A DNA stretch of 64,000 nt, taken from positions 1 to 64,000 of the forward strand of contig NZ_JXMS01000017.1 of assembly GCF_001672295.1 (NCBI RefSeq). Reading direction: 5' to 3'. Below, one piece after another: positions 42,360 to 50,993 of the stretch. The position numbers and the translations under genes are program-made. The notes beneath the pieces are model-generated. The model made no database searches, was not told where the DNA came from, and worked only from the letters and a program-made list of their open reading frames with translations. The first letter of the stretch is position 1. Every line of letters starts with the position of its first letter. Source of the stretch: Halodesulfovibrio spirochaetisodalis (GTDB taxonomy: Bacteria > Desulfobacterota > Desulfovibrionia > Desulfovibrionales > Desulfovibrionaceae).

Positions 42360-44249
42360 ATGCAAATTTTTTACACCGATTTATTGTGTATAGGCGCCGG
42401 ACTTGCCGGAGAGCGCGTTGCCGTAGAAGCAGCCAAAGCAGGCTTTGATGCAACCTGTCTTTCCATTGTCCCGCCTCGCCGTTCCCACTCTTCCGCTGCT
42501 CAGGGTGGCATGCAGGCAGCATTGGGCAACTGTGTCATGGGCGAAGGCGATTCACCGGACATTCACTTTGAAGATACAGTAAAAGGTTCCGACTGGGGTT
42601 GCGATCAGGAAGTTGCCAGAATTTTTGCAGACACCGCACCTATTGTTATGCGCGAAGTTGCACACTGGGGTGTGCCGTGGAACCGTGTCGAACATGGCCC
42701 CGCCACTTACTACAAAGGCGGAAAACCGTTTGAAGCAGCAGAGAGCAAAGAGAAACACGGCCTTATCCATGCCCGTGCATTCGGCGGTACTGCCAAGTGG
42801 CGCACCTGCTACACCGCAGACGGCACAGGACGTTCTGTACTAAATACGCTTGATTCCATGTGTCTGCGTTACAACGTCAATATTCATGACCGCACTCAGG
42901 CTGAAGCCCTTATTCATGACGGTGAAAACTGCATCGGCGCTATTGTCCGCTGCCTGCGCACAGGTGAACTTATGGCGTACTTTGCCACAGCCACACTGAT
43001 TGCCACTGGCGGATACGGTCGCATCTACAAAGCCACTACCAACGCGGTTATCTGCGACGGTGGCGGACAAATTGCGGCACTCGATACAGGTATTGTTCCA
43101 CTGGGTAACATGGAGGCAATCCAGTTCCACCCGACCGGCACTGTTCCTACCGATATTCTGGTAACTGAAGGTTGCCGCGGTGACGGCGGTACCCTGCTGG
43201 ACGTAAACGAATACCGTTTTATGCCGGATTACGAGCCTGAAAAAGCCGAACTGGCCTCCCGCGATGTTGTTTCCAGACGTATGCAGGAACACATGGCAAA
43301 AGGACATGGTGTAAAATCTCCATACGGTGACCATCTGTGGCTCGACATCCGTCATCTCGGCGAAAAGCACATTACGACCAAATTACGTGAAGTGTATGAC
43401 ATCTGCACCAGCTTTCTTGGCGTTAACCCGATAAGCGACCTTATTCCTGTCAGACCAACACAGCACTATTCAATGGGCGGCGTACGCACAAACAAAGACG
43501 GTGCGGCATATGGATTAAGCGGGCTGTTCTCTGCCGGTGAAGCTGCGTGCTGGGACATGCACGGATTCAACCGCCTTGGCGGCAACTCCCTTGCTGAAAC
43601 CGTTGTTGCAGGGCGTTATGTGGGTAAGAAAGTCGTCGAATTCCTTAAAGGCCATTCTGTAGACTTTAAGCAGAGTGCGTTGCGGGATGCCCATGCAAAA
43701 ATTGAAGAGCGCATCAAGCGTCTTTCCGGCAGTTCCGGTAAAGAAAGTGCCATTGTTCTGCGGGATGAAATGCAGGATATAATGATGGACTACGTGGGAA
43801 TCTTCCGTAATGGTAAGGACCTGCAGACAGCAGTAGACAAACTGGAAGAACTGCACGCACGTTCCATGAACATCGGTCTGCAAGGCAAAGCAATCGGATT
43901 TAATCCTGAAATTTCATTAGCATTACGTATTCCGGGAATGATCAAGCTGGCTCAGTGCACCGCATTCGGCGCTCTTCAGCGCACAGAATCACGTGGGGCA
44001 CATACTCGCGAAGATCATCCAGAACGTAACGATAAAGACTGGCTCAACCGTACACTGGCTTACTGGAAAGACGGCGACTCCCTGCCGACACTCAAGTACG
44101 AGGATGCCTCACCATACTTTGAGATTCCTCCGGGAGAACGCGGATACGGCGGCGGAAAAATCATCCACGCTGATATTCCGGCTGAAAAGCTGCACGTTCC
44201 TGAAAGCAACGCATCCGACAACGCCGCATCTGCGGAAGACACCAAGTAA
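42360..44249 (+). CDS. frdA: Fumarate reductase flavoprotein subunit FrdA
   Basis: FrdA reduces fumarate to succinate at a covalently bound FAD. The protein starts at ATG 42360 (MQIFYTDLLCIGAGLAGERVAVEAAKAG), behind AGAAGGA. The FAD-His region is PPRRSHSSAAQGGMQAALGNC; the active site includes HPTGTVPTDILVTEGCRGDGG and RPTQHYSMGGVRTN; the C-terminus has ESRGAHTREDHPERND. The 629 residues match the ε-proteobacterial/Desulfovibrio type. The separate malate/fumarate genes downstream support a role in fumarate respiration or succinate oxidation. Confidence 0.95.
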   Translation: MQIFYTDLLCIGAGLAGERVAVEAAKAGFDATCLSIVPPRRSHSSAAQGGMQAALGNCVMGEGDSPDIHFEDTVKGSDWGCDQEVARIFADTAPIVMREVAHWGVPWNRVEHGPATYYKGGKPFEAAESKEKHGLIHARAFGGTAKWRTCYTADGTGRSVLNTLDSMCLRYNVNIHDRTQAEALIHDGENCIGAIVRCLRTGELMAYFATATLIATGGYGRIYKATTNAVICDGGGQIAALDTGIVPLGNMEAIQFHPTGTVPTDILVTEGCRGDGGTLLDVNEYRFMPDYEPEKAELASRDVVSRRMQEHMAKGHGVKSPYGDHLWLDIRHLGEKHITTKLREVYDICTSFLGVNPISDLIPVRPTQHYSMGGVRTNKDGAAYGLSGLFSAGEAACWDMHGFNRLGGNSLAETVVAGRYVGKKVVEFLKGHSVDFKQSALRDAHAKIEERIKRLSGSSGKESAIVLRDEMQDIMMDYVGIFRNGKDLQTAVDKLEELHARSMNIGLQGKAIGFNPEISLALRIPGMIKLAQCTAFGALQRTESRGAHTREDHPERNDKDWLNRTLAYWKDGDSLPTLKYEDASPYFEIPPGERGYGGGKIIHADIPAEKLHVPESNASDNAASAEDTK

Positions 44250-44260
44250 GGGAGTGAACT

Positions 44261-45055
44261 ATGAGCCGCCGTCTCCATATTGAAGTATTCCGGTATAATC
44301 CGCTTGATCCTGAGTCCAAGCCGCATATGCAGTCATTTTACGTCAACGAATATGACTCAATGACCCTGTTTATTGCGTTAAACATCATCCGTGACCAGCA
44401 TGACCCGACCCTGCAGTTTGATTTCTGCTGCCGCGCGGGTATCTGCGGCTCCTGCGGAATGGTTATCAACGGACGCCCCGGCCTTGCCTGCCATACGCAG
44501 ACAAAAGATCTGCCAGAGCATATTGTCCTGCACCCGTTACCGGTATTCAAACTTATCGGTGACCTTTCTGTAGATACGGGAGTGTGGTTCCGTGATGCAG
44601 GAACACGTATCGAAGCGTGGGTGCATAACGACCATGACTCCTTTGATCCGACACAGGAAGAAGCGCGCATGGAAAATGCCCTTGCAAACGAAATCTTTGA
44701 GCTCGACCGTTGTGTGGAATGCGGTTGCTGCATCGCTGCATGCGGCACGGCACGCATGCGTACAGACTTCCTTGGTGCAGCCTCCATTGCCCGTGTTGCC
44801 CGCTTCTATCTCGACCCTCGCGATGAACGCAACGTAGAGAACTATTACGAAGTTATCGGCAACGATCAGGGTGTGTTCGGCTGTATGGGACTGCTGGCCT
44901 GCGAAGATGTGTGTCCAAAACATATTCCGTTGCAGGATCAGCTCGGCATTATGCGCCGTATGCTGGCACTGCATTCCGTAAAAGGCATTCTGCCAAAAGC
45001 GCTTATTGAAAAGCTAGCGCACAAGGGATGTTGCCATGAGAATCATAAAAGCTGA
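44261..45055 (+). CDS. frdB: Fumarate reductase iron-sulfur subunit FrdB
   Basis: FrdB carries electrons from FrdC to FrdA. The 2Fe-2S ligands are in FCCRAGICGSCGMVINGRPGLAC, the 4Fe-4S and 3Fe-4S ligands in CVECGCCIAACG and MGLLACEDVCPKHIPL. Length 264 is usual. The last 20 bases overlap the start of the fumarase alpha gene, which suggests coupled translation. Confidence 0.95.
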   Translation: MSRRLHIEVFRYNPLDPESKPHMQSFYVNEYDSMTLFIALNIIRDQHDPTLQFDFCCRAGICGSCGMVINGRPGLACHTQTKDLPEHIVLHPLPVFKLIGDLSVDTGVWFRDAGTRIEAWVHNDHDSFDPTQEEARMENALANEIFELDRCVECGCCIAACGTARMRTDFLGAASIARVARFYLDPRDERNVENYYEVIGNDQGVFGCMGLLACEDVCPKHIPLQDQLGIMRRMLALHSVKGILPKALIEKLAHKGCCHENHKS

Positions 45056-45872
45056 AACAATTCATGATGCAGTGGTAGACCTTGTTCTTACCGCTGCACG
45101 CTATCTGCCTGACGATGTGAAACAGGCTATTGCTGATGCAAGAGAGAATGAAAGTTCGGAGTCTGCCCGTGAAGTGCTCGGGCAACTTCTGGAAAATGCA
45201 GACCTTGCTGCCGAATCCGGCCTTCCTCTGTGTCAGGACACAGGAGTCGGCGTCTTCTTTGTGGAGATGGGCGATCAGGTACATGTGGAAGGAAACCTTC
45301 CTGAAATTATCAACAAGGCAATGGTAGAAGGATACGAGAAAGGGCTACTCCGTAAATCCTTATGCCACCCGCTCACCCGTGTGAATACCCGCGACAACTC
45401 ACCGGCAGTTGTCCACGTTGATATTGTTCCAGGCGATAAGATCAAGATCAAACACATGGCAAAAGGCGGCGGTTCAGAAAACATGTCCCGCTGCACCATG
45501 CTTACACCTGCTCAGGGGTGGGAAGGCATAAAGGATTTCGTTATCCGCCGTATGGCAGAAGCCGGCCCGAACCCGTGTCCACCGACAGTTATCGGCGTAG
45601 GAATCGGCGGTACCTTTGACCTTGCTCCTGCTCTGGCAAAAAAAGCTCTGTTCCGCCCGCTCAGCGAGCCGAATCCTGACCCTGAACTTGCTGCCATGGA
45701 AGAAGAGCTGCTCGCAGAAATCAACAAGCTCGGCATCGGCCCTATGGGGCTTGGAGGCAACACAACCAGCCTCGGCGTGAAAATTGAAATGCGCCCGTGC
45801 CATATTGCCAGCCTGCCGCTTGCTGTGAATGTGCAATGTCACTCTTCACGCATCAAGGAGGTGGAAATTTAA
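45036..45872 (+). CDS. Fumarate hydratase class I, alpha (N-terminal) subunit
   Basis: Class I fumarases use a 4Fe-4S cluster to interconvert malate and fumarate; here the enzyme is split in two subunits. Cluster cysteines are visible in SGLPLCQDTGVGVFF and GGGSENMSRCTML. The VIGVGIGGTFDLAPALAKKAL region and GNTTSLGVKIEMRPCHIASLP are family features. Length is 278. The stop overlaps the beta-subunit ATG by one base (TAATG). Confidence 0.95.
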   Translation: MRIIKAETIHDAVVDLVLTAARYLPDDVKQAIADARENESSESAREVLGQLLENADLAAESGLPLCQDTGVGVFFVEMGDQVHVEGNLPEIINKAMVEGYEKGLLRKSLCHPLTRVNTRDNSPAVVHVDIVPGDKIKIKHMAKGGGSENMSRCTMLTPAQGWEGIKDFVIRRMAEAGPNPCPPTVIGVGIGGTFDLAPALAKKALFRPLSEPNPDPELAAMEEELLAEINKLGIGPMGLGGNTTSLGVKIEMRPCHIASLPLAVNVQCHSSRIKEVEI

Positions 45873-46417
45873 TGGCTACCTACGAACTGACAGCACCGCT
45901 GAAAGATGAAGATGTAAAGCAACTCAAAGCAGGCGACGTGGTCAAGCTTACCGGCACCATCTATACTGCCCGCGATGCAGCACATAAACGTCTGTGTGAC
46001 ATGCTCGACAACGGCGAAGAATTACCTTTCGAGCTAGAAGGCGCCGTTATCTATTATGTGGGCCCAAGCCCTGCTCCTGAAGGCCGCCCTATCGGTTCTG
46101 CCGGCCCTACCACAAGCTACAGAATGGACACCTATGCTCCGCGTCTGCACAGCCTTGGTGTTAAAGCGACCATCGGCAAAGGGAAACGTAATGCTGACGT
46201 CTGCAAGGCAATGGAAGAGCATACCGGAGTCTACTTCGGTGCAACAGGCGGTGCAGGTGCCCTGTTGTCACAATGTATTGACGAGGCAGAGGTCATCGCT
46301 TTTGACGACCTCGGACCGGAAGCAATTCGCAAACTGACAGTAACAAACTTTCCACTGCTTGTTGTGAATGATTCACACGGTAATGAGCAGTACGCAAAAC
46401 CGAATTACGAGTTCTAG
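45872..46417 (+). CDS. Fumarate hydratase class I, beta (C-terminal) subunit
   Basis: The 181-residue protein matches the C-terminal half of class I fumarase: LKAGDVVKLTGTIYTARDAAHKRL, YYVGPSPAPEGRPIGSAGPTTSYRMD, TIGKGKRNADVCKAM and YFGATGGAGALLSQCI. AAGGAGGTGG upstream is a very strong Shine-Dalgarno site. It ends the frdCAB-fum operon; a large hairpin follows. Confidence 0.95.
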   Translation: MATYELTAPLKDEDVKQLKAGDVVKLTGTIYTARDAAHKRLCDMLDNGEELPFELEGAVIYYVGPSPAPEGRPIGSAGPTTSYRMDTYAPRLHSLGVKATIGKGKRNADVCKAMEEHTGVYFGATGGAGALLSQCIDEAEVIAFDDLGPEAIRKLTVTNFPLLVVNDSHGNEQYAKPNYEF

Positions 46418-46463
46418 CAATCTCTTTAGACAACAAGATATTGCACGCAAAGGTACACATACT

Positions 46464-46521
46464 ATTCCGCAGTCCTTACAGCTTTCTCCTACATTGCTAA
46501 AACTGTTAAGGGCTGCGGAAT
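46464..46521 (+). terminator. Large hairpin after the fumarase genes
   Basis: ATTCCGCAG...CAG pairs with CTG...CTGCGGAAT over an 18-bp imperfect stem. There is no strong T run, so it may act as an mRNA 3' stabiliser rather than a terminator. Confidence 0.5.
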
Positions 46522-46550
46522 GTTGCTTCTAAAGCGCAATCAAAATGAAG

Positions 46551-46565
46551 CAAAATTCAATTTTG
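46551..46565. promoter_or_regulatory. Palindrome upstream of malic enzyme gene
   Basis: CAAAATT-C-AATTTTG is a perfect dyad 103 bases before the start codon in an AT-rich segment; a regulator binding site is possible. Confidence 0.3.
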
Positions 46566-46667
46566 ATATATTTTTGTGCTGAAATACGCACAAGAGATGT
46601 TTTATTGAGTACATGATTATTATGTGTTGTGCCCTATCTTGAAACAGCAGGAAGTGAGGATACCACT

Positions 46668-47990
46668 ATGGCGTTGTTTACAAAGGAAGAAGCTCTTAAC
46701 TACCATGCTGCTCCGCGCAGGGGCAAAGTAGAAGTTGTTCCGGTTAAACCTTGTAACTCCCAGAAAGACCTCTCAATGGCCTATTCACCGGGTGTTGCAG
46801 AAGCGTGTAAAGAAATCCACGCAAATCCGGATGCCGCAGCATTGTATACCGGACGTTCGAATCTCGTGGCAGTAGTTTCGGACGGGACGGCAGTACTTGG
46901 TCTCGGCAATATCGGCCCTCTTGCCGGTAAGCCTGTTATGGAAGGCAAAGGGGTGCTGTTCAAAACCTTCGCCGACATTGATGTGTTCGACATCAACCTT
47001 GATGTCAGCAGCGCAGACGAACTCATCAATATCGTAAAAGCGATGGAGCCGACCTTCGGAGGCATCAACCTTGAAGACATAAAGGCTCCTGAGTGCTTCT
47101 ACATTGAAGAAACCCTGAAAAAAGAAATGAACATCCCTGTGTTCCATGATGATCAGCACGGTACCGCAGTCATCTCCGGTGCAGGGCTTATCAACGCATG
47201 TGAAATCACAGGCCGCAACATAGAAGATCTCAAAGTTGTGGTTGTGGGTGCAGGGGCGGCAGGCATTGCCTGTTCCAAATTCTATGTTTCCATGGGTGTT
47301 AAGCGTGAAAATATCTTTATGTTCGATTCCAGAGGGCTCATCCACAAAGGCCGTGAAGGATTGAACCAGTACAAAAAAGAGTTTGCTCAGGATAACGACT
47401 ACGGTTCACTCGAAGAAGTAATCAAAGGTGCAGACTGCTTCCTTGGCCTCTCAGTCAAAAATCTCCTCTCACAAGACATGGTTCGTTCCATGGCAAAAGA
47501 TCCTATAATCTTTGCTATGGCGAATCCTGATCCAGAAATATCCTACCCCGACGCTAAAGAGGCATCCCCTAACTGCATTATGGGTACCGGCCGTTCCGAT
47601 TTCCCGAATCAGGTAAATAACGTTTCCGGCTTCCCGTACATCTTCCGCGGTGCGCTTGATGTGGGCGCAACCATTATTAATGAAGAAATGAAACTTGCCG
47701 CGGCAAAGGCACTTGCCGCTCTTGCGAAAGAGCCCGTGCCACAGGAAATTTGTGATGCATACGGCGTAAAAGAACTTACCTTCGGCGTTGATTATGTCAT
47801 CCCTAAACCGCTAGACCCCCGTGTGCTTGAATGGGAAGTAGCCGCTGTTGCACAGGCAGCAATGGACACAGGCGTTGCCCAAAATCCTATCAAGAACATG
47901 GATGCGTATAAAAAATCCTTACGCGACAGAGTAACGGCGTCCAACAAACGTATAGCAGCGTTTGTAGACTCGTACTTTACCGCTTCATAG
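46668..47990 (+). CDS. NAD(P)-dependent malic enzyme
   Basis: The enzyme decarboxylates malate to pyruvate with NAD(P)+ reduction. Start ATG 46668 follows GAGGA at good spacing. Catalytic Tyr and Lys regions are [18 protein letters not shown] and [14 protein letters not shown]; the metal motif is [19 protein letters not shown]; the nucleotide fold is [17 protein letters not shown]. The 440 residues correspond to the catalytic half only, lacking the C-terminal phosphotransacetylase-like domain of MaeB. It sits beside the fumarase genes, fitting malate use. Confidence 0.95.
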   Translation: MALFTKEEALNYHAAPRRGKVEVVPVKPCNSQKDLSMAYSPGVAEACKEIHANPDAAALYTGRSNLVAVVSDGTAVLGLGNIGPLAGKPVMEGKGVLFKTFADIDVFDINLDVSSADELINIVKAMEPTFGGINLEDIKAPECFYIEETLKKEMNIPVFHDDQHGTAVISGAGLINACEITGRNIEDLKVVVVGAGAAGIACSKFYVSMGVKRENIFMFDSRGLIHKGREGLNQYKKEFAQDNDYGSLEEVIKGADCFLGLSVKNLLSQDMVRSMAKDPIIFAMANPDPEISYPDAKEASPNCIMGTGRSDFPNQVNNVSGFPYIFRGALDVGATIINEEMKLAAAKALAALAKEPVPQEICDAYGVKELTFGVDYVIPKPLDPRVLEWEVAAVAQAAMDTGVAQNPIKNMDAYKKSLRDRVTASNKRIAAFVDSYFTAS

Positions 47991-48003
47991 GTAAACCACA
48001 ACA

Positions 48004-48036
48004 GTGCTGTCCGGAGCCTCTCCGGGCAGCACCTTT
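48004..48036 (+). terminator. Terminator after the malic enzyme gene
   Basis: GTGCTG-T-CCGGAG pairs with CTCCGG-GCAGCAC, followed by CTTT; the T run is short. Confidence 0.65.
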
Positions 48037-48413
48037 CAAACCACTACAGGGAAATATGTCGGTTCGTGTCCGCACTTGCAGCCAGACAGTGCATTCTATG
48101 CAGGCGAAACGTCATTCCCGAAACCTCGGTAACTATCTGCTATTGTTGCGATAACACTGTTCATAATTATTGGCAGCATGTTAATGCTTCACTAGTCAAG
48201 GAATGCCGTGTTAGGAGAATACTTATCTTGCTGCATGTCGAATAGTTAGGTCAGTGCGTTTCAGGCCGCACTCAGCTGTGTATTCTGCGATACATATAAC
48301 TTGTCAGGGGTTTATCTGTATCATGTAACAGCCATCTTTCTGATGCAACCTAACAGTCGACCATTGTTCTAGGTCCCCGATACGTACTGTTATCGGCTGC
48401 AATCTGCTCGGCC
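48037..48413. other. Intergenic region before nfnA, no gene seen
   Basis: About 375 bases without a credible coding frame on either strand and no clear -10/-35 pair. The listed palindrome just downstream is the only distinct site. Confidence 0.45.
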
Positions 48414-48428
48414 TTGTCAGGCTGACAA
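48414..48428. promoter_or_regulatory. Perfect inverted repeat upstream of nfnA
   Basis: TTGTCAG-G-CTGACAA, 65 bases before the nfnA start, is a 7+1+7 dyad. Its size and position suit a redox or energy regulator, but I cannot name one. Confidence 0.4.
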
Positions 48429-48493
48429 AGCATTCAACCGCACTAACATTTCCGCTGTCGCTGTTTTTTCTATACGGCGGAACAGGTATGATT

Positions 48494-49342
48494 ATGGCTA
48501 ATAAAATTGTCAAAAAAGAACAGTTAATCCCAGGACAAACCAGCAAGCTGGTTATTGATGCACCGCATATTGCGGCAAAAGCTAAGCCCGGCAACTTCGT
48601 TATCCTTCGTGTAACGGAAAAGGGCGAGCGAATTCCACTCACAATCGCTGATACCGATCCTGAAAACGGCACCATTACCATTGTATATCTGGTACTTGGT
48701 AAATCTACAGCGCTGCTCGAAGAGCTTAACGAAGGTGATGAAATTCTTGACCTTTGCGGACCGCTCGGAAAAGCAACCGACCTGCACACCGGCGGCACAG
48801 TTATCTGTGTTGGCGGCGGCACCGGTATTGCTGCTATGCATCATATTGCGAAAGGGCACCACGAAGCAGGCAACCACGTTGTTGCCATTATCGGCGCCCG
48901 TACAAAAGACCTCCTGCTGTTTGAAAACGAACTTAAAGAATTCTGTCCGGAAGTACTCATCTCCACAGATGACGGTTCCTACGGACATCACGGTCTTGTT
49001 ACTGAACTGCTGAAAGATCGTCTGGAAAAAGATGACTCTGTTATTGAAGTTGTAGCTGTAGGCCCTGTGCCGATGATGGCTGCTGTTTCCAAAACAACCG
49101 AACCTTTCGGTACTCCTACCACTGTAAGCCTTAACTCCATTATGGTTGACGGTGTTGGCATGTGCGGCGCTTGCCGTGTTACCGTAGGCGGAGAAACCAA
49201 GTTTGCCTGTGTGGACGGTCCTGAATTTGACGGTCACAAGGTAGATTTCGGTGAACTGAGACAGAGACTGGCAGCATTCTCCTGCCATGAAAAAGAATCT
49301 TTCGACCATCACTGCAGGTGCAAGTGCAATGACAACAGCTAA
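48494..49342 (+). CDS. nfnA: NADH-dependent ferredoxin:NADP+ oxidoreductase, NfnA
   Basis: NfnAB couples NADH and ferredoxin oxidation to NADP+ reduction by flavin-based electron bifurcation (or the reverse). NfnA is the small subunit with FAD and a 2Fe-2S cluster. The sequence shows a ferredoxin reductase-like FAD domain (KPGNFVILRVTEKGERIPLTIAD), the nucleotide fold VICVGGGTGIAAMHHIA, and cluster cysteines in MVDGVGMCGACRVTVGGETKFAC. I start at ATG 48494; 48488 is also possible. It overlaps nfnB by 14 bases. Confidence 0.93.
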   Translation: MANKIVKKEQLIPGQTSKLVIDAPHIAAKAKPGNFVILRVTEKGERIPLTIADTDPENGTITIVYLVLGKSTALLEELNEGDEILDLCGPLGKATDLHTGGTVICVGGGTGIAAMHHIAKGHHEAGNHVVAIIGARTKDLLLFENELKEFCPEVLISTDDGSYGHHGLVTELLKDRLEKDDSVIEVVAVGPVPMMAAVSKTTEPFGTPTTVSLNSIMVDGVGMCGACRVTVGGETKFACVDGPEFDGHKVDFGELRQRLAAFSCHEKESFDHHCRCKCNDNS

Positions 49343-50762
49343 AAAGACAAAAAAACAAATTGCTCCACGCGTTCCTATGCCTAACCAGCCGGCAGCAGAA
49401 CGTGCACGCAACTTTAAAGAAGTGGCACTCGGCTACACCAAAGAAATGGCAATGCAGGAAGCTGCACGCTGCCTGAACTGTAAAAAGCCTAAATGTGTTC
49501 AGGGCTGTCCAGTACAGGTACCTATTGCAGATTTTATTGCCGAAGTAGCCAAAGGCAACGTTGAAGAAGCCTACTCCATCATCAAAAGCACCAACAGCCT
49601 CCCTGCGATTTGCGGACGCGTCTGTCCTCAGGAAATCCAGTGTGAAGGTGCATGTATCCTTAATGCCAAAGAACAACCGATTGCTATCGGTCGTCTTGAG
49701 CGTTTCGTAGCAGACGAATACATGTACATGGATGCTTGTGATCTCATCAGCGCAAAGCCTGAGTGTCCATTTATTGATGAAGAGAAAAAAGTCGCCTGTA
49801 TCGGCTCCGGCCCTTCCAGCCTCACAGTGGCAGGATACCTTGCCAGCCGTGGCTGCAAAGTGACTGTATTTGAAGCACTGCACGAAGTTGGCGGCGTACT
49901 TGTTTACGGCATCCCTGAGTTCCGTCTCCCTAAAGAGGATATTGTTGCTAAAGAAGTCGGCGCGCTGAAAGATCTTCAGGTTGATTTTGTCACCAACTAC
50001 GTAGGCGGCAAAACCTTCTCCATCGAAGACTTGAAAGAGCAAGGCTACAAAGCAGTCTTCGTCGGTGTCGGTGCAGGTCTTCCGCGTTTCCTGAATATTT
50101 CTGGTGAGAACCTGTGCGGCGTATTCTCCGCAAACGAATACCTCACCCGTGTAAACTTAGGGCGCGCATACGACTTCCCTAACTACGACACCCCGATTAT
50201 CAAAGGCCGAAAGGTTACTGTATACGGTGGTGGCAACGTAGCTATGGATGCTGCACGTACTGCGCAGCGTCTTGGCGCTGAAACCGTACACATTGTGTAC
50301 AGACGTACCGCAGATGCCATGCCTGCACGTCACGAAGAAATCGAGCACGCAGTTGAAGAAGGCGTTATTCTTGAAGTGCTTGCAAACCCGCTTGAGTTCA
50401 AAGGTGACGGCAAAGGCAACCTTGCCTCTGTCACACTGCAGAAGATGAAGATGGGCGAGCCGGACGAGTCCGGTCGTTGCCGTCCGCTTCCTATCGAAGG
50501 GGAAACCTACGAGCTGGAAACAGACCTTGCTATCATCGCTGTAGGAACCCGTCCTAATCCGGTTCTGCTTGAAAACGAGCCGGATCTGAAATTAAACAAA
50601 TGGGGCTACATCGAAACAGACGAAGCCACTAACGAGACGTCTATTCCTGATGTCTACGCTGGCGGCGACATTGTTACCGGTGCAGCAACTGTTATTCTTG
50701 CAATGGGTGCAGGCCGTAAGGCTGCACAAGAAATTGCACGCCGTTTCGGAATTGAAGAATAA
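49329..50762 (+). CDS. nfnB: NADH-dependent ferredoxin:NADP+ oxidoreductase, NfnB
   Basis: NfnB is the large subunit with the bifurcating FAD and two 4Fe-4S clusters, homologous to the GltD small subunit of glutamate synthase. N-terminal clusters are in CLNCKKPKCVQGCPVQVPI and CGRVCPQEIQCEGAC; the FAD fold is VACIGSGPSSLTVAGYLASRGCKVTVFE; the NADPH fold is VTVYGGGNVAMDAARTA; the end has VYAGGDIVTGAATVILAMGAG. Length is 477 from ATG 49329. Adjacency to nfnA makes the Nfn assignment stronger than GltD alone. Confidence 0.93.
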   Translation: MTTAKKTKKQIAPRVPMPNQPAAERARNFKEVALGYTKEMAMQEAARCLNCKKPKCVQGCPVQVPIADFIAEVAKGNVEEAYSIIKSTNSLPAICGRVCPQEIQCEGACILNAKEQPIAIGRLERFVADEYMYMDACDLISAKPECPFIDEEKKVACIGSGPSSLTVAGYLASRGCKVTVFEALHEVGGVLVYGIPEFRLPKEDIVAKEVGALKDLQVDFVTNYVGGKTFSIEDLKEQGYKAVFVGVGAGLPRFLNISGENLCGVFSANEYLTRVNLGRAYDFPNYDTPIIKGRKVTVYGGGNVAMDAARTAQRLGAETVHIVYRRTADAMPARHEEIEHAVEEGVILEVLANPLEFKGDGKGNLASVTLQKMKMGEPDESGRCRPLPIEGETYELETDLAIIAVGTRPNPVLLENEPDLKLNKWGYIETDEATNETSIPDVYAGGDIVTGAATVILAMGAGRKAAQEIARRFGIEE

Positions 50763-50780
50763 CCTCTTCCCCGAACTACT

Positions 50781-50809
50781 AAAGGCAGCCTTTTGGCTGC
50801 CTTTTTTTT
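50781..50809 (+). terminator. Terminator of nfnAB
   Basis: AAAGGCAGCC-TTTT-GGCTGCCTTT is followed by a run of T. Confidence 0.93.
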
Positions 50810-50871
50810 ACGCTTTTTGTAAATAAAAACACTAACATCGCTTTTTATATAGATTTTTATTTTTCAAACCG

Positions 50872-50898
50872 TAATTTCTTTCTGCTTTCAACCGATAA
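50872..50898 (+). promoter_or_regulatory. Sigma-28 (FliA) promoter of the chemoreceptor gene
   Basis: TAAT (50872-50875) and ACCGATAA (50891-50898) are 15 bases apart, close to the sigma-28 consensus TAAA-N15-GCCGATAA (one mismatch in each element). It lies 96 bases before the receptor start. Confidence 0.6.
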
Positions 50899-50993
50899 GA
50901 TCAATACGGGATATACACTATTCGCCACAACAACGCGTTCATAACCTTAAAGCCGACAACGCAAGCACGTACTCACACGGTGGGAGGGATGTA

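Noticed and set aside
48304-48822. 172-codon minus-strand frame over nfnA
   Set aside because: It is the shadow of nfnA in another frame and has no motifs of its own.
49287-50762. GltD (glutamate synthase small subunit)
   Set aside because: The homology is real, but the adjacent, overlapping NfnA-type subunit and the lack of a GltB large subunit make NfnB the better call.
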